DNA of 64,000 bases from Micromonospora sp. ALFpr18c (GTDB lineage: Bacteria > Actinomycetota > Actinomycetes > Mycobacteriales > Micromonosporaceae): positions 92,125 through 156,124 of the forward strand of contig NZ_WBKR01000001.1 of the NCBI RefSeq assembly GCF_008868155.1, in the 5' to 3' direction. Positions within the stretch are counted from its first letter, which is position 1. Every line of letters starts with the position of its first letter. Positions 1 to 8,375 of the stretch are shown here, piece after piece. The notes beneath the pieces are model-generated. The model ran no database searches and was not told the DNA's origin. It was given only the letters and a program-made list of their open reading frames with translations. The translations under genes and the position numbers were made by a program.

Positions 1-81
1 GAGTGTGAGCGTTAACAGAGACGATTGTAGATTCCTTGGAATGTTCTGGTCTACCTCCGCGGATCCCGGAGCGGAGCGCGC

Positions 82-87
82 TAGGTT
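82..87 (+). promoter_or_regulatory. -10 element of a probable leaderless promoter for the VOC gene
   Basis: TAGGTT fits the actinobacterial TANNNT -10 pattern and ends 6 nt before the ATG at 94. That places the transcription start at or next to the start codon. No Shine-Dalgarno sequence is visible. This is inferred from spacing only. Confidence 0.4.
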
Positions 88-93
88 ACGAAG

Positions 94-522
94 ATGGAGC
101 AGCGGATCAGCCTGATCACCCTCGGAGTCACCGACGTGCCGCGCGCCAAAGCGTTCTACGAGCAGCTCGGCTGGCGGGGCCAGGAGGTCGAGGAGACGGT
201 CTTCTTCCAGGCCGGCGGTCTGGCCTTGGTGCTGTGGAGCCGGGACAAACTGGCCGACGACGCCGGCGTCCGGAATCCGGGTACGGGCGCGATGAGCCTG
301 GCCCAGAACGTCCGTTCGCGGGAGGAGGTCGACGAGGTGATCGCCACCGCGAGCAAGGCGGGTGCCGAGGTGACCCAACCGGCGCGGGAGACGTTCTACG
401 GCGGCTACGCCGGCTACTTCGCCGATCCGGACGGCCACCTGTGGGAGATCGCCTGGAACCCCGGCTTCCAGCTCGGCCCGGACGGCACCCTGACCCTGCC
501 CGACTTCAGCGCCACCACCTGA
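94..522 (+). CDS. VOC family (glyoxalase/bleomycin-resistance fold) protein
   Basis: A 142-residue protein of the vicinal-oxygen-chelate superfamily. The N-terminus (RISLITLGVTDVPRAKAFYE) is the usual first beta-alpha unit. The C-terminal half has the hallmark GYAGYFADPDGHLWEIAWNP, in which the acidic residue of LWEI commonly serves as a metal ligand. Substrate cannot be read from sequence: members include glyoxalases, dioxygenases and antibiotic-binding proteins, and this short single-domain type is usually uncharacterised. The ATG is chosen because it opens the conserved fold and has a TANNNT box 6 nt upstream. The gene stands alone and converges on the next gene with only an 18-nt gap. Confidence 0.85.
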   Translation: MEQRISLITLGVTDVPRAKAFYEQLGWRGQEVEETVFFQAGGLALVLWSRDKLADDAGVRNPGTGAMSLAQNVRSREEVDEVIATASKAGAEVTQPARETFYGGYAGYFADPDGHLWEIAWNPGFQLGPDGTLTLPDFSATT

Positions 523-540
523 GGCCGGACAACAAGACGC

Positions 541-1755
541 TCACCGCGCTGCGGACCGGCACAGCAGCGGGAGCTGAAGGGGGTCCAGGCAGACCGTCAC
601 CAGCGTGGAGTCCGACGGGGACGGCGTCGGGCTCGCGGCGGGCGCGCTCGGTGTGACCGATGCGCTGGGCATCGGGAGCGCCGGCGTGGGCGAGGCCGTG
701 GGAGCCGGGCCGGGGGTCGGCACCGGCGGGGGCGACGGTACGACCGCCGGGGTCGGAGCCACCGCCACCGGGCGGGCCGCCTGGACCACCGGCCGGGCGG
801 GCGCACTCGGCGCGGCACGGCCCACCACACCGGCCGGAGGCACCACCGGCACCGGGGCGGCCGGCCCACCCGGAGCGGCCGGCCGGACCGGTGACGCCGG
901 GCCGCCAGGCAGAACCGGCCCGATGGGACGGGCCGGCACCTGGACCTGAACGGCTGCCGGCACGTCCGCGACCGGGCTCGCCTGCGCCGAGCGTCCCTGC
1001 TGTTCCGCCCCGAAGGCACCCGGCCCCAACGTCGCGATCACCACCGCCGTGACGGCGGCGACGGCGGTCATTCGTCGATCGGGGCGTACCGCGGTCGGCG
1101 GTGCCTCGTCAGGCCCCACCATCGGCAGCGGTGTGGGCCGGGCGGCCTGGTGGGCCGACAGCAGCGCGTCGAGGTGGGCGGTGAGGGCGGCGCGGTCCCC
1201 GGTGGCGGCGAGCGTGAGGTAGAAGCGGAAGTTCACCACCGCGTTGACCGGGACGAGCAGCCCGGAGAGTCCACCGTGGTCGTGCAGCAGGGTCACCGGC
1301 ACGTCGGGGTGATGGGCGGCGCCGACCAGGTCCGCGTACCGCCACTCGCGCCGGCACTCGCGGCCGGCGAACGCCACCCGTCGGCTGGTCACGACGGCCA
1401 GGCCCGCGTCGACGACCCGCAGGCCCGTTGGCAGCGCTTCGCGCACAACGTCGGCGAAGGCACAGTGACCGCCCGGCGTGGGCAGCCCAGGAATATGCCG
1501 CGCCTCGGCCTCGACCAGTTCGGCGACGGGGACGACGCGGAAGACGAGTTCGTCGTCGTCGAGATCCACGGGCAGGCCGGTGCGCGGCTGCGTACACCCG
1601 AGGAAGCCGGCGGCTTCGATCCGCAGCCTGACCAGGTGGTCGTTTCGGCGCCGCCAGGAGTCGGTGGCGTCGCGGTACGCGCGCCGACGCCGGTCGTTCT
1701 CGCGTTCGGCCCAGGCGGTCCGCCACGGTGAAGATGCCAGTGAGGTCACGGTCAC
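541..1755 (-). CDS. Membrane protein with N-terminal PH-like domain and long Pro/Ala-rich outer tail (paralogue of 2517-3659)
   Basis: I recognise no named family. Of the 404 residues, about 1-205 form a soluble domain with a charged helix, then a beta-rich block (DAGLAVVTSRRVAF, EWRYADLVGAAHHPDVPVTL, NFRFYLTLA). This block resembles bacterial PH-like domains that carry a TxxRRVxF-xG motif. Residues about 229-249 are a membrane helix. The remaining 150 residues are mostly Pro, Ala, Val and Ser and end in a short segment with two cysteines, so the tail is probably outside the cell. The gene two places upstream has the same plan and aligns through the first two parts, which supports both as real genes. 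GTG start; gene sits downstream of a 12-bp palindrome. Confidence 0.7.
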   Translation of the reverse strand: MTVTSLASSPWRTAWAERENDRRRRAYRDATDSWRRRNDHLVRLRIEAAGFLGCTQPRTGLPVDLDDDELVFRVVPVAELVEAEARHIPGLPTPGGHCAFADVVREALPTGLRVVDAGLAVVTSRRVAFAGRECRREWRYADLVGAAHHPDVPVTLLHDHGGLSGLLVPVNAVVNFRFYLTLAATGDRAALTAHLDALLSAHQAARPTPLPMVGPDEAPPTAVRPDRRMTAVAAVTAVVIATLGPGAFGAEQQGRSAQASPVADVPAAVQVQVPARPIGPVLPGGPASPVRPAAPGGPAAPVPVVPPAGVVGRAAPSAPARPVVQAARPVAVAPTPAVVPSPPPVPTPGPAPTASPTPALPMPSASVTPSAPAASPTPSPSDSTLVTVCLDPLQLPLLCRSAAR

Positions 1756-1770
1756 ACGCGGTACAACCGC

Positions 1771-1782
1771 TCACGTACGTGA
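1771..1782. promoter_or_regulatory. 12-bp perfect palindrome upstream of the 541-1755 gene
   Basis: TCACGTACGTGA reads the same on both strands and lies 16 nt upstream of the GTG start at 1755, where an operator would sit. No regulator can be assigned. A 12-bp palindrome can occur by chance in 64 kb, so support is modest. Confidence 0.3.
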
Positions 1783-1937
1783 CAGGGAACGCGGACGCAA
1801 TCGATGCTCCCCTTTGGTCCCGAAAGGAGAGAATTACAGGCAACGACCGGCAGCGGCGGAGCCGGCCACGCTGGGCTCGGCTCCGCCGCCGCGCATCACC
1901 CGCGGAGCGAGGTGAAGAACTGCCTCAGCTCACACGG

Positions 1938-2471
1938 TCAACCGGCGCGCCGGCGGTGCGGTAGCGGGTCGCGGGCGGGAAACCGCGACCGGGTTCGCGG
2001 CGGGTACGCCTCGCAGTGCGCCGCCCACTGCTCGGCGGCGACGGCGAGGGCGTCCGCGGAGACGGTGAGGACCAGCGGGTAGACGGCGGTGACCGGGCGG
2101 CGCATCCACGGCGGCAACGACTCGGCGGAGAACTCGACGGTCAGCTCCAGCCGTCGACGGCGGATCATCCGGGTGCGCAGGACCAGGTTGGGTTCGGTGA
2201 AGCGGACCGTCGCGGGTGGCGAGTCGGACCCGAGCGCCGCGGATGCCTGCCCGTGCAGCCATCCGCCGAGCGCGCGGGCCTCCTCGACGAGGAGGCTCGG
2301 GTAGTGGTGCGACCAGGTCTGACCGTCCGCGGTGCGGGCGTCGACCTCGATGAGCAGCCAGTCGCGCCAGCCGGGCGCGGCCACGTCGGGGTCGTCGGGC
2401 GGGTCGATGCCGGGCTGGTAGCCGATCGGGCGGATCCGTACCCGCGCGCCGTCGTCAGACCGGATCTCCAT
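1938..2471 (-). CDS. Hypothetical protein, possibly WapI-type immunity family
   Basis: A 177-residue soluble protein with no signal peptide or membrane helix. It begins MEIRSDDGARVRIRPIGYQ and contains a WRDWLLIEVDARTADGQTW segment, a GGWLHG turn, FTEPNL, and a FSAESLPPWM stretch. The overall pattern resembles small actinobacterial proteins commonly labelled WapI-family immunity protein, but I recognise this only by general resemblance. No toxin gene is adjacent: the neighbours are the two paralogous membrane proteins at 541-1755 and 2517-3659. The C-terminus is very basic (PHRRRAG). Function is unassigned. Confidence 0.6.
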   Translation of the reverse strand: MEIRSDDGARVRIRPIGYQPGIDPPDDPDVAAPGWRDWLLIEVDARTADGQTWSHHYPSLLVEEARALGGWLHGQASAALGSDSPPATVRFTEPNLVLRTRMIRRRRLELTVEFSAESLPPWMRRPVTAVYPLVLTVSADALAVAAEQWAAHCEAYPPRTRSRFPARDPLPHRRRAG

Positions 2472-2516
2472 TCGATCATTGTCGCCGACCGAAGGGGACG
2501 TTCGTCCCCAAATCGG

Positions 2517-3659
2517 TCACTTCGCGATGGTACGACGTACTCCCCGGTGGTCGGCGCAGGCGTTGGCCCGGCCGCCGGTCAGGCTGACCGAGCCGTCCCG
2601 GCACTGCACGAGGTACCCGCGACCGGCCCAGAAGCCGGGCACGCAGTCGAACCAGTCGCAGACCTCGGCAGCGGGCTGACGGATGCGGGTGCCGGCGCAG
2701 AAGTCGTACCCCAGGGGATTGTCCGGGGCGCCGCAGCGCGCGTCGCGGCTCGTGCTCGGCGACGGGCGGGGTGACTTCGTCGGCTTCGGCGTCGTGCCCT
2801 GCCGGGGAGCCGCCGGGCGGATCAGCGCGGGGGCAACGCTGGGCGTGAGCGCCGGGGTGGCGGCGGCGGCGACCTCGGCGCCTCCGGTCGGGTCGGACGG
2901 GTCCGACTCGATCAGCGCCGCCGGCACCAGCAACGCGACGGCCGCGGCCACCGCGACGGTCCGCCGCCCACCGGGCACGAACGCCGTGAGCCGGGCCTGC
3001 GCCGGTGTGGCCACGGCCGGCCGGAACGGCTTGAGCTGGGCATGTTCGGCGATCAGCTCGTCGAGCTGCGCGAGCACCGCGGCGCGTTGCTCGATCGCGT
3101 CGGCGAACGCCAACGTCAGCTTGAACCGGAAATCCGGTGCCGCGTCGGTGGGCAGCAGCAGGCCGGAGGTACGCCGCCGGTCCAGCACCTGGATCAGGGT
3201 GACCGGGGCCGCCGGGTCGTGGGCCAGGCCGGTCATCCTGCCGTACGCCCAGTCGCGCCGGCCGCGTCCGCCGAGCAGCACGAGCCGGCGGCTGGTGATG
3301 ACCGCCATGCCGGCGTCGATGACGCGTACGCCGTCCGGGCGGCGCGGGCGCAGCGGCCCGGACGGCGGGGCGACCGTGAGGTCCGGGGCGGGCAGCACGG
3401 TGGTGTGCCGTACCTCGACGAGTTGCACGGCGGGCAGCGCCCAGAGCACCACCTCGTCGGCACCCAACTCCAGGGGCAGGCCCTCGCCGGCCGCGGCGGA
3501 GCCCGCGAAGTCGGCGGCGAGGGCGCGCAACCGGCGTAACTCGTCGTCGCGTCGCCGCCAGGCCGCCTCGGCGCCGCGGTACGTGCTGACCCGCCGCACG
3601 TTCTGCCGGTGCGCCCACCGGTACCGCCATGTGGAACCCGTCGAATCAGTCTTTGCCAC
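2517..3659 (-). CDS. PH-like domain / TM / extracellular cysteine-rich (DUF3761-like) membrane protein
   Basis: A 380-residue paralogue of the 541-1755 product. Residues 1-205 match its soluble domain (WRRRDDELRRLRALAADF; VIDAGMAVITSRRLVLLGG; DFRFKLTLAFADA). Residues about 233-250 are a membrane helix, and 255-305 are a Pro/Ala/Thr/Ser linker. The C-terminal 75 residues hold six cysteines (309, 321, 334, 339, 353, 368). The last part, with the pattern CRDGSVSL...C..HRGV, resembles DUF3761, a small secreted domain. The GTG at 3659 is chosen because GAAGGAG lies 5 nt upstream; a longer in-frame extension exists but lacks this site. It may sense or bind something at the cell surface and signal inward; that is inference. 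Confidence 0.7.
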   Translation of the reverse strand: MAKTDSTGSTWRYRWAHRQNVRRVSTYRGAEAAWRRRDDELRRLRALAADFAGSAAAGEGLPLELGADEVVLWALPAVQLVEVRHTTVLPAPDLTVAPPSGPLRPRRPDGVRVIDAGMAVITSRRLVLLGGRGRRDWAYGRMTGLAHDPAAPVTLIQVLDRRRTSGLLLPTDAAPDFRFKLTLAFADAIEQRAAVLAQLDELIAEHAQLKPFRPAVATPAQARLTAFVPGGRRTVAVAAAVALLVPAALIESDPSDPTGGAEVAAAATPALTPSVAPALIRPAAPRQGTTPKPTKSPRPSPSTSRDARCGAPDNPLGYDFCAGTRIRQPAAEVCDWFDCVPGFWAGRGYLVQCRDGSVSLTGGRANACADHRGVRRTIAK

Positions 3660-3903
3660 GCCGACTCCTTCGCCGCGTAGGCCACCAATCTGGGTTGTCA
3701 CCGTGTTAACAGGCGCGGCGTGGTGCCCGGAAACGCCAAGTACGGACGAATTACCCGATCGGCGGAGCAACCCGCACGATAGGGCGATACTGCTGCGTCG
3801 ATTCACATTTTGCTCTGTCGTGCGCGGCGGTCGCCGGCTCGGTAACGTCAGCCGCAGCCGGGTGGCGATGCCGCCGCACCGCCGTACGGAGGGGGTGAGC
3901 GTC

Positions 3904-5457
3904 ATGTCGCAGGGCACCCGGCCGGCCGTGGTCGTCGGCGTGGACATCGGCACCACCAGCACCAAGGCCGTCGCGTACGACACCGAGGGGCGGCAGCTCG
4001 CCAGCCACTCGGTCGGCTATCCCCTCAATGACCCGCAACCCGGGTACGCCGAGCAGGACCCGCAGCTCATCCTCGACGCGGTGCTCAAGTCGATCAGCAT
4101 GGTCGTCGCGGAGCTGGTCGATCCGGTGGCCGGGCTGTCGTTCAGCTCCGCCATGCACAGCCTCATCGGGCTGGACGCGGACGGCAACCCACTCACGCCG
4201 TCGGTCACCTGGGCCGACTCCCGGTCGACCCGGCAGGCCGAGCGGCTGCGGGCGGTGCCGTCCGGCCTGGCGCTGCACCGCCGTACCGGCACGCCGATCC
4301 ACCCGATGTCGCCACTGCCCAAGCTGCTGTGGTTCGCCGAGCAGGAGCCGAAGCTCTTCGAGAGCGTCGCCCACTGGGTCGGCATCAAGGACTGGGTGCT
4401 GCTGCGGCTCTGCGAGGCACTGGTCGTCGACCACTCGATCGCCTCGGCCACCGGCCTGATGGACATCCACCGGCTGGAGTGGGACAGCGAGGCGCTCCGC
4501 ATCGCCGGCATCACCGAGGAGCAGCTCCCCCAGCTGGTCGCCACCACCGCCGTCCTGCCCGGGCTCACCGCGCAGGCCGCAGCCACGACCGGCCTGCCGC
4601 AGCGCACCCCGGTGGTCGTCGGCGCCGGCGACGGGCCATTGGCGAACCTGGGCCTCGGCGCGGTGCACCCCGGCATGGTGGCCTGCTCGATCGGCACCAG
4701 CGGCGCGATGCGGGTGATGGTCGAGCAGCCCGGCGTGGACCCGCTGGGCGGGGTGTTCTGCTACGCGTTGACCGAGGACCGCTGGACGGTCGGCGGTGCC
4801 ATCAACAACGGCGGCATCGTGCTTAAGTGGGCCGGCGAGGCGCTCGCCCCGGACCTGGGCGAGCACGCCGAGGAGGAGTTGGTCGCCATCGCCGCCCGTG
4901 CCCCGGCCGGCTCGGGCGGGCTCATCATGCTGCCGTACCTGCACAGCGAGCGGGCGCCACACTGGAGCGCCCTGCCGCGCGGCGCGTACGTCGGGTTGAC
5001 CCACGGGCACCGCCGCGAGCATCTGGTGCGGGCCGCGCTGGAGGGGGTCTGCCAGCAGCTCGCGCTGGTGCTCAGCTCGGTACGCGCGGCCGGCAACGAG
5101 GTCCGTGAGATCCGCGCCGGTGGGGGCTTCGCCCGCAGCGGCCTGTGGCGGCAGATGCTCTCCGACGTGCTCGGCCTGCCGGTGAGCTTCCCGGCCGCGC
5201 ACGAGGGGTCGAGCTTCGGCGCGGCGCTGCTCGGCATGCAGGCGCTGGGCCTGATCGCGAGCATCGACGTCGCCGCCGACCTGGTGCGGATCGAGGAGAC
5301 GGTCCGGCCCGACCCGGCCGCGTCCGCCACGTACGCGGCGCTGCTGCCGCTCTTCGCCGAGCTGTACGACGCGCTGGTGCCCACGTTCACCTCGATGCGC
5401 CGGATGGCACCCGGCCTGCCCGCGGAGCCGGAGCCCTCAGCAGGACCCCCGATGTGA
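3904..5457 (+). CDS. gntK: Gluconokinase, FGGY carbohydrate kinase family
   Basis: A 517-residue FGGY kinase that would phosphorylate D-gluconate to 6-phosphogluconate for the pentose phosphate pathway. The N-terminal ATP-binding loop VDIGTTSTKAVAYD and the GYAEQDP segment are typical of GntK/xylulokinase-type enzymes. SIGTSGAMR and the C-terminal IRAGGGFARSGLWRQMLSD are the second phosphate-binding region. Gluconate specificity is inferred from the start motif and strongly supported by a gluconate permease (gntP) remnant directly downstream. The ATG at 3904 sits 11 nt after GGAGG; a GTG at 3895 is also possible but lies too close. With the permease destroyed, gluconate uptake would need another transporter. 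Confidence 0.88.
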   Translation: MSQGTRPAVVVGVDIGTTSTKAVAYDTEGRQLASHSVGYPLNDPQPGYAEQDPQLILDAVLKSISMVVAELVDPVAGLSFSSAMHSLIGLDADGNPLTPSVTWADSRSTRQAERLRAVPSGLALHRRTGTPIHPMSPLPKLLWFAEQEPKLFESVAHWVGIKDWVLLRLCEALVVDHSIASATGLMDIHRLEWDSEALRIAGITEEQLPQLVATTAVLPGLTAQAAATTGLPQRTPVVVGAGDGPLANLGLGAVHPGMVACSIGTSGAMRVMVEQPGVDPLGGVFCYALTEDRWTVGGAINNGGIVLKWAGEALAPDLGEHAEEELVAIAARAPAGSGGLIMLPYLHSERAPHWSALPRGAYVGLTHGHRREHLVRAALEGVCQQLALVLSSVRAAGNEVREIRAGGGFARSGLWRQMLSDVLGLPVSFPAAHEGSSFGAALLGMQALGLIASIDVAADLVRIEETVRPDPAASATYAALLPLFAELYDALVPTFTSMRRMAPGLPAEPEPSAGPPM

Positions 5458-5500
5458 CCCTTCGGCCGGCCCGACAAGGGTCGACCCCGTCCCGAAGGTC

Positions 5501-5727
5501 GTGATCCCCGTGCCGCCACACGCCGCTCTCACCCGCACCGAACCGTTGACCATCCTCGCCGCCCCGGCCGAACCGGTGACCAGCGCCGGCGACGCCCAAC
5601 TCGTCATCGCCGCAAGGAGTACTTCGGACTGACCGTCGGGCAGACCATCAAGAGCTGGTCGGTGATGGAGACGATCATCTCGGTGGCCGGCTTCCTGGGC
5701 GTTCTCCTGCTCGACCTGCTGCTGTAG
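5501..5727 (+). pseudogene. gntP: Collapsed gluconate permease (GntP) pseudogene: N- and C-terminal ends joined by an out-of-frame deletion
   Basis: From GTG 5501 or 5510 the frame reads about 35 residues including EPVTSAGDAQLVIAA, which matches the start of actinobacterial GntP transporters. It then changes to unrelated residues and stops at 5632. In another frame, 5614-5727 encodes KEYFGLTVGQTIKSWSVMET and a final hydrophobic helix, the characteristic C-terminus of GntP, ending at its own TAG. A normal GntP is about 450 residues, so the roughly 380 central residues carrying nearly all membrane helices are missing. The junction is near 5612-5614. It lies just downstream of gluconokinase, as an intact gntK-gntP operon would. 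Confidence 0.8.
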
Positions 5728-5736
5728 CGGACCGGA

Positions 5737-6021
5737 TCAGGCCGCCTCGACGCCGGAGATCAGGTAACGGTGCACGTCGGCGTCGAGGATGGCCGCCGTC
5801 TGCGGATCGCTCGGCCCGGAGCCCCGGAACGCCGCCAACTGCTCGGCGGACTCCCAGCGTTCGTAGACGTGGATCCGCTCCGGGTCGAGCGGGTCGGCCG
5901 CGAGCAGGAAGTCCAGACAACCGGCGGTCGCCCGTGCCTGCGCGATGACCGCGTCGCACTCGGACAGGTAGTCGTCGCGCGCGCCCGGCTCGACGCGCAG
6001 ACTCCCAGCAATGATCAACAC
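5737..6021 (-). CDS. Antibiotic biosynthesis monooxygenase (ABM) domain protein, putative quinol monooxygenase
   Basis: A 94-residue single-domain protein of the dimeric alpha/beta-barrel ABM fold (YgiN-like). It begins LIIAGSLRVEPGARDDYLSE and has the conserved C.DF...DP.....I.VYERWES segment that forms the core strand and helix. Relatives oxidise quinols without cofactors or degrade haem, but no substrate can be assigned. The GTG at 6021 is preferred: GAGGGG lies 5 nt upstream and the fold starts there. A longer ATG form from 6072 would add 17 residues unlike the family. An AT-rich -10 at 6074-6079 implies a leader of about 45 nt. The gene is divergent from the serine hydrolase at 6177. Confidence 0.82.
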   Translation of the reverse strand: MLIIAGSLRVEPGARDDYLSECDAVIAQARATAGCLDFLLAADPLDPERIHVYERWESAEQLAAFRGSGPSDPQTAAILDADVHRYLISGVEAA

Positions 6022-6073
6022 GGGCGCCCCTCGGGTCGGGGGACGCTGATGCGCGTGATGCCACAGAGTCATA

Positions 6074-6079
6074 TTTATA
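6074..6079 (-). promoter_or_regulatory. TATAAA -10 element upstream of the ABM gene
   Basis: On the minus strand GGGGTATAAATATG contains a near-consensus TATAAA, unusual in this GC-rich sequence. It would start transcription about 46 nt before the GTG at 6021. No convincing -35 was found at 16-18 bp, so an extended -10 or alternative sigma factor is possible. Confidence 0.45.
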
Positions 6080-6164
6080 CCCCTGAGTCATCACACCGAT
6101 GGGGACAACGCCGCCCGGACGGGTGACGGCGTTCCCGGCGGCCTCAGCGACCTCTCGCGCTTCT

Positions 6165-6170
6165 TATCGT
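6165..6170 (+). promoter_or_regulatory. -10 element (TATCGT) of a probable leaderless promoter for the serine hydrolase
   Basis: TATCGT ends 6 nt before the GTG at 6177, and no ribosome binding site precedes that start. This supports GTG 6177 as the start codon, just ahead of the signal peptide. Confidence 0.4.
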
Positions 6171-6176
6171 GCAAAC

Positions 6177-7502
6177 GTGAGTAAAAGCGACAAACATCCC
6201 CGCGTACCCCTGAAATGGCTGACGGCGGCGGTCGCGCTCGCGGTCGTCGCGACGACCGGGCCGGCCACCGCGGACGGCCCGGGGGCCTCCGCGGAGCCGG
6301 ACCACCCGAGCACACCGGGGTACGCGGCCGAGGGGCAGAGCCACGAGCCCGGCCTGGAGCCGACGCCGGAGCGGGCACCCACCAGCGAGGTGTCCTGGCT
6401 GTCGTTCCCCGGCGGCGCATTCGCCGTGGACCCGCTCGGGCACACCGTGCGCTACCGGGCGTGCGACGGGGACACCGGCCGGGTCGCCGACCCGGACCTG
6501 CGGGTCGCCGCCGGAGTGGCCAGCGGCGAGGTGACCGTCGAGGGCCGCAGCTTCCGTTACCGGGTGCCGCTCGTCGGGCGTACGCAGGGCACGGTCGTGG
6601 TGTCCGGGCCGCAGGCACAGCCGGTGGAGCTGACCGGCGTGGTGGTCACCAGCCCGCAGCCGCCCACCGACCCGGTCGCCGGAGCCCGGCTGTTCCCGCT
6701 CAGCGGGCAGCTCGCCCGGGTCGTCGCCGACGCCAGCCTCAACCCGGCCGGTGCCACCGTCCGCGACCTGTCCGGCCGGTACGGCGACCAGCAGATCGCG
6801 GTCAACGGCGCACTGCGCCCCAAGGCCGCCAGCGTGATCAAACTGTGGATCCTGGTCGAGCTGCTCCGCCGTGTCGACTGTGGACAGGTCTCGCTCGACG
6901 AGGGTGTGCTGGTCACACCGGCCGACGTGGTCGGCGGCACCGGCCAGCTCCAGTTCGAGACGTTTCCGCAGGTGGTGACCCTGCACCGGCTCGCGCAATA
7001 CCTGATCAAGTACAGCGACAACATCGCCGCGAACGTGCTCATCACCTACCTGGGCGGATTCGCCCCGGTCAACGCGCTGATCGACTCGATGAACCAGCGG
7101 TCCACCATCCTGGCCCGGCGGATGCTCGACAGCGCGGCCGCCCAGCGCGGCGAGGAGAACTACACCAGCCCGGACGACGTGGTGTCCCTGCTCGGCGCGG
7201 TCTGGGACGGCGAGATCCTCACTCCCGCCTCCCGCGACCTGATGATCGGCTTCATGCGCGAGCAGACCCTGAACACCAAAATTCCGGCGGCACTGCCACC
7301 CGGGGTGCCGGTCGCGCACAAGACCGGCGACCTGCCCGACGCCTCCCACGACGTCGGCTACTACCTGATCCCCGGCACCGAGACCGCCGTCGCGTTCCTC
7401 ACTGCCGGGCCGATGGCCACCGGCGACGAAACCGTCCGCCGGATGGCCCGCACCGTCTACGACTTCCTGGTCACCCCCGCCGACGGCGCGGTCGAAGAGT
7501 GA
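6177..7502 (+). CDS. Secreted serine hydrolase of the class A beta-lactamase / penicillin-binding fold
   Basis: A 441-residue exported protein. The start KSDKHPRVPLKWLTAAVALA is a basic N-region followed by a hydrophobic signal segment ending near PATA. A long N-terminal region of about 190 residues of unknown role precedes the catalytic domain. That domain shows all three active-site elements: SxxK as SVIK (in KAASVIKLWIL), SDN (in KYSDNIAANVL) and KTG (in AHKTGDLP). It could be a beta-lactamase or a peptidoglycan-acting carboxypeptidase-like enzyme; the extra N-terminal region and lack of an Omega-loop signature I can place make true lactamase activity uncertain. A longer ATG start at 6099 is possible but would put 26 residues before the signal peptide. 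Confidence 0.82.
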   Translation: MSKSDKHPRVPLKWLTAAVALAVVATTGPATADGPGASAEPDHPSTPGYAAEGQSHEPGLEPTPERAPTSEVSWLSFPGGAFAVDPLGHTVRYRACDGDTGRVADPDLRVAAGVASGEVTVEGRSFRYRVPLVGRTQGTVVVSGPQAQPVELTGVVVTSPQPPTDPVAGARLFPLSGQLARVVADASLNPAGATVRDLSGRYGDQQIAVNGALRPKAASVIKLWILVELLRRVDCGQVSLDEGVLVTPADVVGGTGQLQFETFPQVVTLHRLAQYLIKYSDNIAANVLITYLGGFAPVNALIDSMNQRSTILARRMLDSAAAQRGEENYTSPDDVVSLLGAVWDGEILTPASRDLMIGFMREQTLNTKIPAALPPGVPVAHKTGDLPDASHDVGYYLIPGTETAVAFLTAGPMATGDETVRRMARTVYDFLVTPADGAVEE

Positions 7503-7509
7503 GCCGGCG

Positions 7510-8292
7510 TCAGGCGCCCGGGATGTTCGCCGGCGGGTCCTCGCCGATGAGGTCCGCGGCCGGCGGGTCGGCCGTCACCGACAGCCCGAAATCCGAGTAC
7601 GTCAGGTCGAGCTGGGCCGTCTGCGACTGCTCGCTGGCCAACTCGATGCGGTAGCGGACCAACCGCCCCTGCTCGTCGACGGACGCGGTGAACGGCACCG
7701 CGCCGGCCCGGTCACCCAGCACGGTGCCGACGCCACTGCCCAGCACCTCGCCGCTGCCCCGCAGGTCCAGGGTGCCGGCGTACTCCCGTACCCCGGTCTG
7801 CCGGACCCCCGCGGGCGCAGCCAGCGTGCCGGCCAACCGGGTGTTGTCCAGACCCTGCTTCGCGGCCGGCACACCCGGCGCGCCCACGTGCCACCAGGTC
7901 TTGCCGTCCCAGACCGGGACACGGCGGTCCGGCGCGGTGACCCGCACGTAGACGTCCGGCCCGGTGGTCAACCGCTCGATCTTCACCGCGCCGTTGGGCA
8001 CCTTCAGCGACGTGGTCTCCAGACCACGCTTCGCCTTCGGATCCCAGAGCACCACCGTGCTGTCACCCCCGTCGGCCGTCCCGCCGGTGCCCACCGTCAA
8101 CTTGTACGGCTGCTCGTCGGCCTTCGCGGCGGCCGCCTTCAGCACAGCGACCGGATCGCTGGGCAGCGGTGGGGCGTCGGCCGCCGGACGACCCGCGTCC
8201 GGCTCGTCGCCGGCGGCGACCAGTGCCCACACCCCACCGCCGACCACCACGGCGAGCACGGCGACAGCGGCGATCAGCTTCGGCTTCTGCAC
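7510..8292 (-). CDS. Membrane-anchored hypothetical protein, LppX/LprG-like fold suspected
   Basis: A 260-residue protein with a single N-terminal hydrophobic segment (KLIAAVAVLAVVVGGGVWAL) and no lipobox cysteine, so it is a signal anchor or cleaved signal. The outer region alternates strands and has VVLWDPKAKRGLETTSL, GPDVYVRVT, VWDGKTWWHV and a C-terminal VRYRIELASEQS...QLDLTYSDFG. This resembles actinobacterial proteins related to LppX/LprG that bind lipid in a half-barrel; the link is tentative. The GTG at 8292 has GGGGAG 6 nt upstream; an ATG 6 nt earlier overlaps that site. It converges with the serine hydrolase, with only 7 nt between stop codons. Confidence 0.7.
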   Translation of the reverse strand: MQKPKLIAAVAVLAVVVGGGVWALVAAGDEPDAGRPAADAPPLPSDPVAVLKAAAAKADEQPYKLTVGTGGTADGGDSTVVLWDPKAKRGLETTSLKVPNGAVKIERLTTGPDVYVRVTAPDRRVPVWDGKTWWHVGAPGVPAAKQGLDNTRLAGTLAAPAGVRQTGVREYAGTLDLRGSGEVLGSGVGTVLGDRAGAVPFTASVDEQGRLVRYRIELASEQSQTAQLDLTYSDFGLSVTADPPAADLIGEDPPANIPGA

Positions 8293-8375
8293 GGTCATCT
8301 CCCCGGGGGCGGGTGCGGTCCGGCCAGACTAGCCGGACCGCCCGCACTGCTGTTCCGGGTCGGCCTCCCGGCCGA

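Noticed and set aside
2683..3903. A plus-strand extension of about 407 codons ahead of gluconokinase
   Set aside because: It is antisense to the PH-like gene, rich in Ser/Arg/Thr and unrelated to FGGY kinases. The kinase fold starts at 3904 with a ribosome binding site.
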